This document shows, one piece after another, positions 8,203 to 11,693 of a stretch of 11,693 nucleotides of DNA. A model generated the notes under the pieces. The model was not told where the DNA came from. It did not search any database and was given only the letters and a program-made list of their open reading frames with translations. Location: positions 1 to 11,693 of the forward strand of contig JABCPU010001225.1 in the NCBI GenBank assembly GCA_016800925.1, read 5' to 3'. The translations under genes were made by a program, and so were the position numbers. Position 1 is the stretch's first letter, and each line of letters begins with the position of its first letter. Source of the DNA: Suillus spraguei. Its lineage: Eukaryota > Basidiomycota > Agaricomycetes > Boletales > Suillaceae.

Positions 8203-8586
8203 AAGTTCAAACGAGTGCAGGCAAGCAGACGAATACAGACAAGTCCAGATGAATACAGACGAGTCCAGACGAATACAGATGAGTCCAGACGAATACAGAC
8301 GAGTCCAGACGAATACAGACGAGTCCAAATGAGCATAGGCAAGCACAGACAAATGCATGCAAGTCCAGGCAGGTCCAAACGAGTGCAGGGAAGTACAAAC
8401 GAATGCAGGCAAGTCCAGGCAAGTCCAAACGAGTGCAGGCAAGTGCAAAAGAGTGCAGGCAAGCGCAGATGAATGCAGGTAACATGCAAGTCCAGGCAGG
8501 TCCAAACGAGTGCAGGCAAGTCCAGGCAAGTCCAAACGAGTGCAGGCAAGCGCAGACAAATCCAGGTAAATACAAACGAGCACAGT
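8203..8586. repeat. Minisatellite with 10-bp unit (consensus RARTNCARRC), about 38 copies
   Basis: The unit, for example GAATACAGAC, GAGTCCAGAC, AAGTCCAGGC or GAGTGCAGGC, repeats in strict 10-bp register, broken only by an 8-bp copy at 8223-8230 and a 7-bp phase slip near 8481-8487. There is higher-order structure: a 20-bp dimer GAATACAGACGAGTCCAGAC dominates 8231-8330, and a 30-bp trimer (GAGTGCAGGC, AAGTCCAGGC, AAGTCCAAAC) recurs in 8391-8560. The plus strand is purine-rich. Since 30 nt is ten codons and the units lack stops, three minus-strand frames stay open across the array. They encode the same kind of Cys/Leu/Trp-rich decapeptide repeat and are not evidence for genes. Confidence 0.92.
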
Positions 8587-8709
8587 TGTCCATACTAGTA
8601 GTAAGTGTAGTTTGATGCGCACTTACTGTTTGGAAGTGGCCAAAATATTTGTAAGCACATTTGAATTTCCGCAATCAACGTTAGATTTAGACATTTTGAA
8701 GCAGTAAAT

Positions 8710-9298
8710 GTGGGCTTACTTACATGACCGCTGTTGACACTATAACGAGTGCTGAAGGGTGTAGTTGGATGTAGAAGTGCTGGGGGTGGTGAAATACTGG
8801 AGTGAGATGGGGAGCGCTGAGGTGGCAATTGATAAAGGGCACTAGAAGATAAGAATGCAGTTGTGAGAGGAGAAGTAGTGAAGGTGGGCTTACTTACATG
8901 ACTGCTGTCGACACATCAATGTTTACCAACTATACATGACCGCTGTTGACACATCGATGTTTACCAGAGCCTGGTTGATGCTGGGGTGAACAGATGGGGA
9001 GTGCTGAAGGGTGTAGTTGGACGAAGAAGTGCTGGGTAGTGAGATATTGGAGTGAGATGGGGGAGCGATGAGGTGGCTTTTGATAAAGAAGCACTAGAAG
9101 AAAAGAAGAAGTAGCACTGGAAGATATGAATGTGGTTGTGAGCACCGAGATGAAGCAGTGAAGGTGGGCTTACTTACATGACTGCTGTCGACACATCGAC
9201 ATTTACCAACTATACATGACTGCTGTCGACACATCAACGTTTACCAGAGCCTGTCAATGGTTAACGCTAAAATGAGTGCTGAAGGGTAGTGTCTGAAG
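8710..9298. repeat. Tandem repeats of a 280-bp unit (three copies, outer two shortened)
   Basis: Copies begin with GTGGGCTTACTTACATGAC at 8710, 8884 and 9164. The middle copy is complete (280 bp); the first lacks an internal segment (174 bp) and the last is cut at about 9298. Shared blocks include GAGTGCTGAAGGGT, GGAGTGAGATGG and GCACTAGAAGA. Within units a shorter element, ACATGACYGCTGTYGACAC, occurs at 8722, 8896, 8934, 9176 and 9214; the paired copies are 38 bp apart and several contain the palindrome TGTCGACA. The array starts about 40 bp beyond the stop of the Plavaka-type gene, so it may be that element's subterminal repeat region. No coding capacity is credible. Confidence 0.88.
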
Positions 9299-9333
9299 GT
9301 GCCGCACCTTGCTGTTCCAATCATCAAAATCCA

Positions 9334-11693
9334 TCAAGCACGTACCAGATGCCCTACCTCCAAGTGCATCTCCCTCATACAAACAAACATATCAGTGTCT
9401 ACAGTGTCAACGACCAGGTAGTCGGATGGTCCATCTGGCACCAGAAGCGCTCCGCATATTATTGACCTGACTGAGAAAAATTGTGACTGTGCCTGCGTGC
9501 GTGCTCGAACTCTGAATAAATTGAAGTTCTTGTCCTTGCGAAGGCGTATACCAGTGGGAGCGTCATATGGGTGCACCAAGGCAAGAGGGAAAGTATGTTT
9601 CCCAACTGTACACTCAAACAGAAAGAGCAGGCGGCCAAAAATCACTTTCGTTGGAGTCATACAAATGAAAACGCAGTCGAAACATGGTGCACCAAAAAAT
9701 TGTGGGCTGCAGTGAAGATAATCAGTATGCTGCTGCCAATCGACCATTGATTCATAGTTGACTTTCAAAAAGCGAAATTCTGTTATCTTTAACAATAAAT
9801 CAGTGTAGTGAATGATAGAGCTAAATGAAACAATTGAACCTCATCACTTGCTCGGAGGCAAATCCGTTTCCCTTGCAGTAGAGGTATATTGATGGCAGGT
9901 AGGAAGTCATTCAAAAAATCATTGAGTCTGATGCGCAAGTTTGAAAATGCATCATCACTATGGTAAATGTCCTTGACCAACTCAAAAGTCAGTGGGGGTT
10001 GTTTTGACCCAACTTTCACATGGAAAAAACCTGCCAGTGGAATCACTGCATCATCTGTAGCATCGAGCGCATCATCTGCAGCATCAACTGATCTTGTGTT
10101 TGTAAGCAAAGATATTCATCAAAGTCTAAAAAACGATGATGAATATCTTCTGCGACGAGTTGCCAATGATTTATGTGCAGGATCTGTAACTAAGTTCAGA
10201 GAGTGTTACATTATCATACAACAAAAAAATAACATGACCTGCTCGGCAACATTTCGGATGTTTGTCCGCAGCAAATATGAATCCTTCAATGATCCATGCA
10301 TCTTCTTGTTTGGCTTCGTGTTGTAGTTCCGTGTGGCTCCTTTCACTTTGATGTCATCAAACAAATGCACATCCATATAGAGTTTCGGGAAGTTCCAACC
10401 CTTATCCTCGATATCCGCTGTTTTGTCGATATATTGCTGTGTATATGTCAATGATATGGAATGTTGGAACACCAGAAACATACCTTTAAGAACCCAGAAA
10501 ACATTTGAACTACGTTTCTCCCTTCACAAATTGTATCCGATGTGTGAACCTCCAACGATGCATACATGTCAACTTCAATATACAGACATATGCACCGAAG
10601 AAGCAGGTAACCAAGCAGACAGTCCTCCTCTGTCACAACATCATGCGCTGCATATAGTATCATCTAGTTAGTCATTAGTATCATTCAAACAGAACAGACA
10701 CAAGGCTGCAAACCTTCGAAATGTTCTCAGGTATGGAACTGTCAGTAAACACAATGTCCATGGCCTGATTGGGGTGCTTCTGATTGCGCCAGTGTGGAAA
10801 TTCTTTAAATCTGTAAGATGCATCTAAATCAGCTTCGATAATATGCGAGAACTGATTCCAAACCTCTTGTCAATATGAGAAACAACATCTCTCCCAAGGT
10901 CATTCAGGTACTTCTGGAATTCAACCCAAAGATGGTCATCAAAAAGGCTGCCATCACGGAAATGAAGCTTGTCATATGACAGCGCTTAGTGAACATCTGT
11001 GCACTGTATTTAGCCAGAGTGAGTTCTGTCAATGTATATATTGTTAGTTGAAAGGAAGATTCAGGTCGAGAAATGCTCACATCCACGTCACGAAGTCCAT
11101 ACTCCTTTAGTGTTTTCTCTCTCTCCTCCAAAGTGTGCTTTGTTCATGCTAAGTTGATGATTGCCTGCAAGTCTTTGCTTGTTCGAAGAGGGTATCTCAT
11201 TGATACATCCGAGAGTGCGTCTTGAGGGACCAGGCAAATAGGGCATGGCCACAGACTCCGTACTCCTCGAATCAGTGACATCACACATCTATGATGTCAT
11301 TAACCATGGACCATCAGCAGCAAAGAAATAGCTATAACTATAGACACCTACTGTTCCTCATAATCAGCTGACAAAATAAGAATTGATGGGAAGAACCAAT
11401 GTGAGAGACGGTCTAAGCATTCAAACCCTTGTCCTGTTTTTGATTTTGAGGTTAGCGATGCGAGAATTCTCGAAAATGCCTGGTGCCAGACTTTGTTTTT
11501 AAAATTAACTCAACCAGGCTTTTTCACGAATTCTTTGTCCCCTTCACCTATTAACAAATAAGCTAGTGTCAGTACAGCAAAGATTGGGGCATACAACCGG
11601 TAGCCAGCCAACAACATTAACCACCACCTATACCTCTCCATTGCGTATGTCTGTAGGCAAATTTGCTAACTGAGTGATGACGGGATAGGCCTT
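9334..11693 (-). pseudogene. Plavaka-type transposase gene, multi-exon, 5'-partial, with stops and frame breaks
   Basis: A CACTA/EnSpm-related transposase of the Plavaka group, which would cut and paste its own element. Landmarks in gene order: ANLPTDIRNGE (about 11665), ILILSADYEEQCVMSLIRG spanning an intron, the zinc-knuckle-like PCPICLVPQD (about 11243-11214), EEREKTLKEYGLRDV, GSLFDDHLWVEFQKYLNDLG, WNFPKLYMDVHLFDDIK, NYNTKPNKKMHGSL, and a C-terminal domain with FLKVNYESMVDWQQHTDYL (about 9771-9715) and LVVDTVDTDMF. Placed exons: 11547-11515, 11433-11352, 11288-11081, 11025-10864, 10810-10714, 10663-10484, 10436-10239, 10183-9840, 9786-9334. Introns are 47-81 nt. Lesions: TGA at 11146-11144, TAA at 10988-10986, a frame break near 10996, an unresolved shift between 10183 and 10109, and compensating shifts near 11633-11615. 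The 5' end is outside the window. Confidence 0.75.

Larger units (their letters stand above)
8710..11693 (-). mobile_element. Plavaka-type (CACTA/EnSpm-related) DNA transposon relic, extent provisional
   Basis: The transposase relic defines the element. I extend it provisionally leftwards over the 280-bp tandem repeats because CACTA-related elements often carry repeated subterminal sequence, and the array lies directly past the gene's 3' end. No terminal inverted repeat or target duplication was found: the right terminus is outside the window, so the left one has no partner to be matched with. The left end could also lie at 9300 or as far left as the minisatellite. Confidence 0.45.

Noticed and set aside
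8203..8586. Possible CRISPR-like array
   Set aside because: The repeats are directly contiguous 10-bp units without unique spacers, in a eukaryotic context.
8010..8674. Three long overlapping minus-strand reading frames (155-179 codons) rich in Cys, Leu and Trp
   Set aside because: They are products of the 10-bp minisatellite, which stays open in all three frames because 30 nt equals ten codons and the units contain no stops on that strand.
9967..10326. Plus-strand 119-codon reading frame
   Set aside because: It is the antisense shadow of well-matched minus-strand transposase exons.
9334..11693. Assignment of the minus-strand gene to KDZ transposases
   Set aside because: The DYEEQ, CPICLVP and NYNTKPN blocks fit the Plavaka group; the CPxC-type motifs typical of KDZ proteins were not seen.

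Overview
The window looks like accessory, repeat-rich DNA of a basidiomycete fungus, most likely an Agaricomycete. Three things point there. The genes are broken by many very short introns (47-63 nt where I could place them in the transporter) with GT/GC donors and CTAAC/CTGAY-like branch sites. A tyrosine-recombinase retrotransposon sits beside a Plavaka-type DNA transposon. The one cellular gene is a Dal5-type major facilitator with the conserved sequence blocks seen in that group. No database search was possible; family names come from recognising conserved motifs.

Layout, left to right. (1) 1 to about 2770, plus strand: a 5'-truncated relic of a Ngaro/DIRS-like retrotransposon, with reverse transcriptase, RNase H and tyrosine recombinase, broken by one nonsense codon and two 1-nt deletions and followed by a poly(A) signal and a GC-rich hairpin. 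(2) 2770-3255: no gene seen. (3) 3261-4029: a 769-bp solo LTR (TGT...ACA) flanked by a perfect 5-bp target duplication CTTAG, with an internal TATA box and AATAAA. (4) 4035-4286: a short promoter-like interval with GATA motifs. (5) 4287-6984, plus strand: a 19-exon MFS transporter gene. All 18 introns can be placed, two of them with GC donors, but the coding frame is broken at five or six points by small indels. (6) 6985-7990: no recognisable gene, only short unassigned reading frames and palindromes. (7) 7998-9300: a repeat block made of a duplicated 33-bp palindromic element, a 10-bp-unit minisatellite of about 385 bp, and 280-bp tandem repeats. (8) 9334-11693, minus strand: a multi-exon Plavaka-type transposase relic whose 5' end lies outside the window, with two in-frame stops and several frame breaks.

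There is no operon and no sign that the genes work together. The picture is one transporter gene hemmed in by three classes of decayed or residual mobile elements. The solo LTR ends about 260 bp upstream of its start codon. Most lesions in all three coding regions are 1-2 nt deletions, so genuine decay must be separated from consensus indel errors before the transporter is declared dead.
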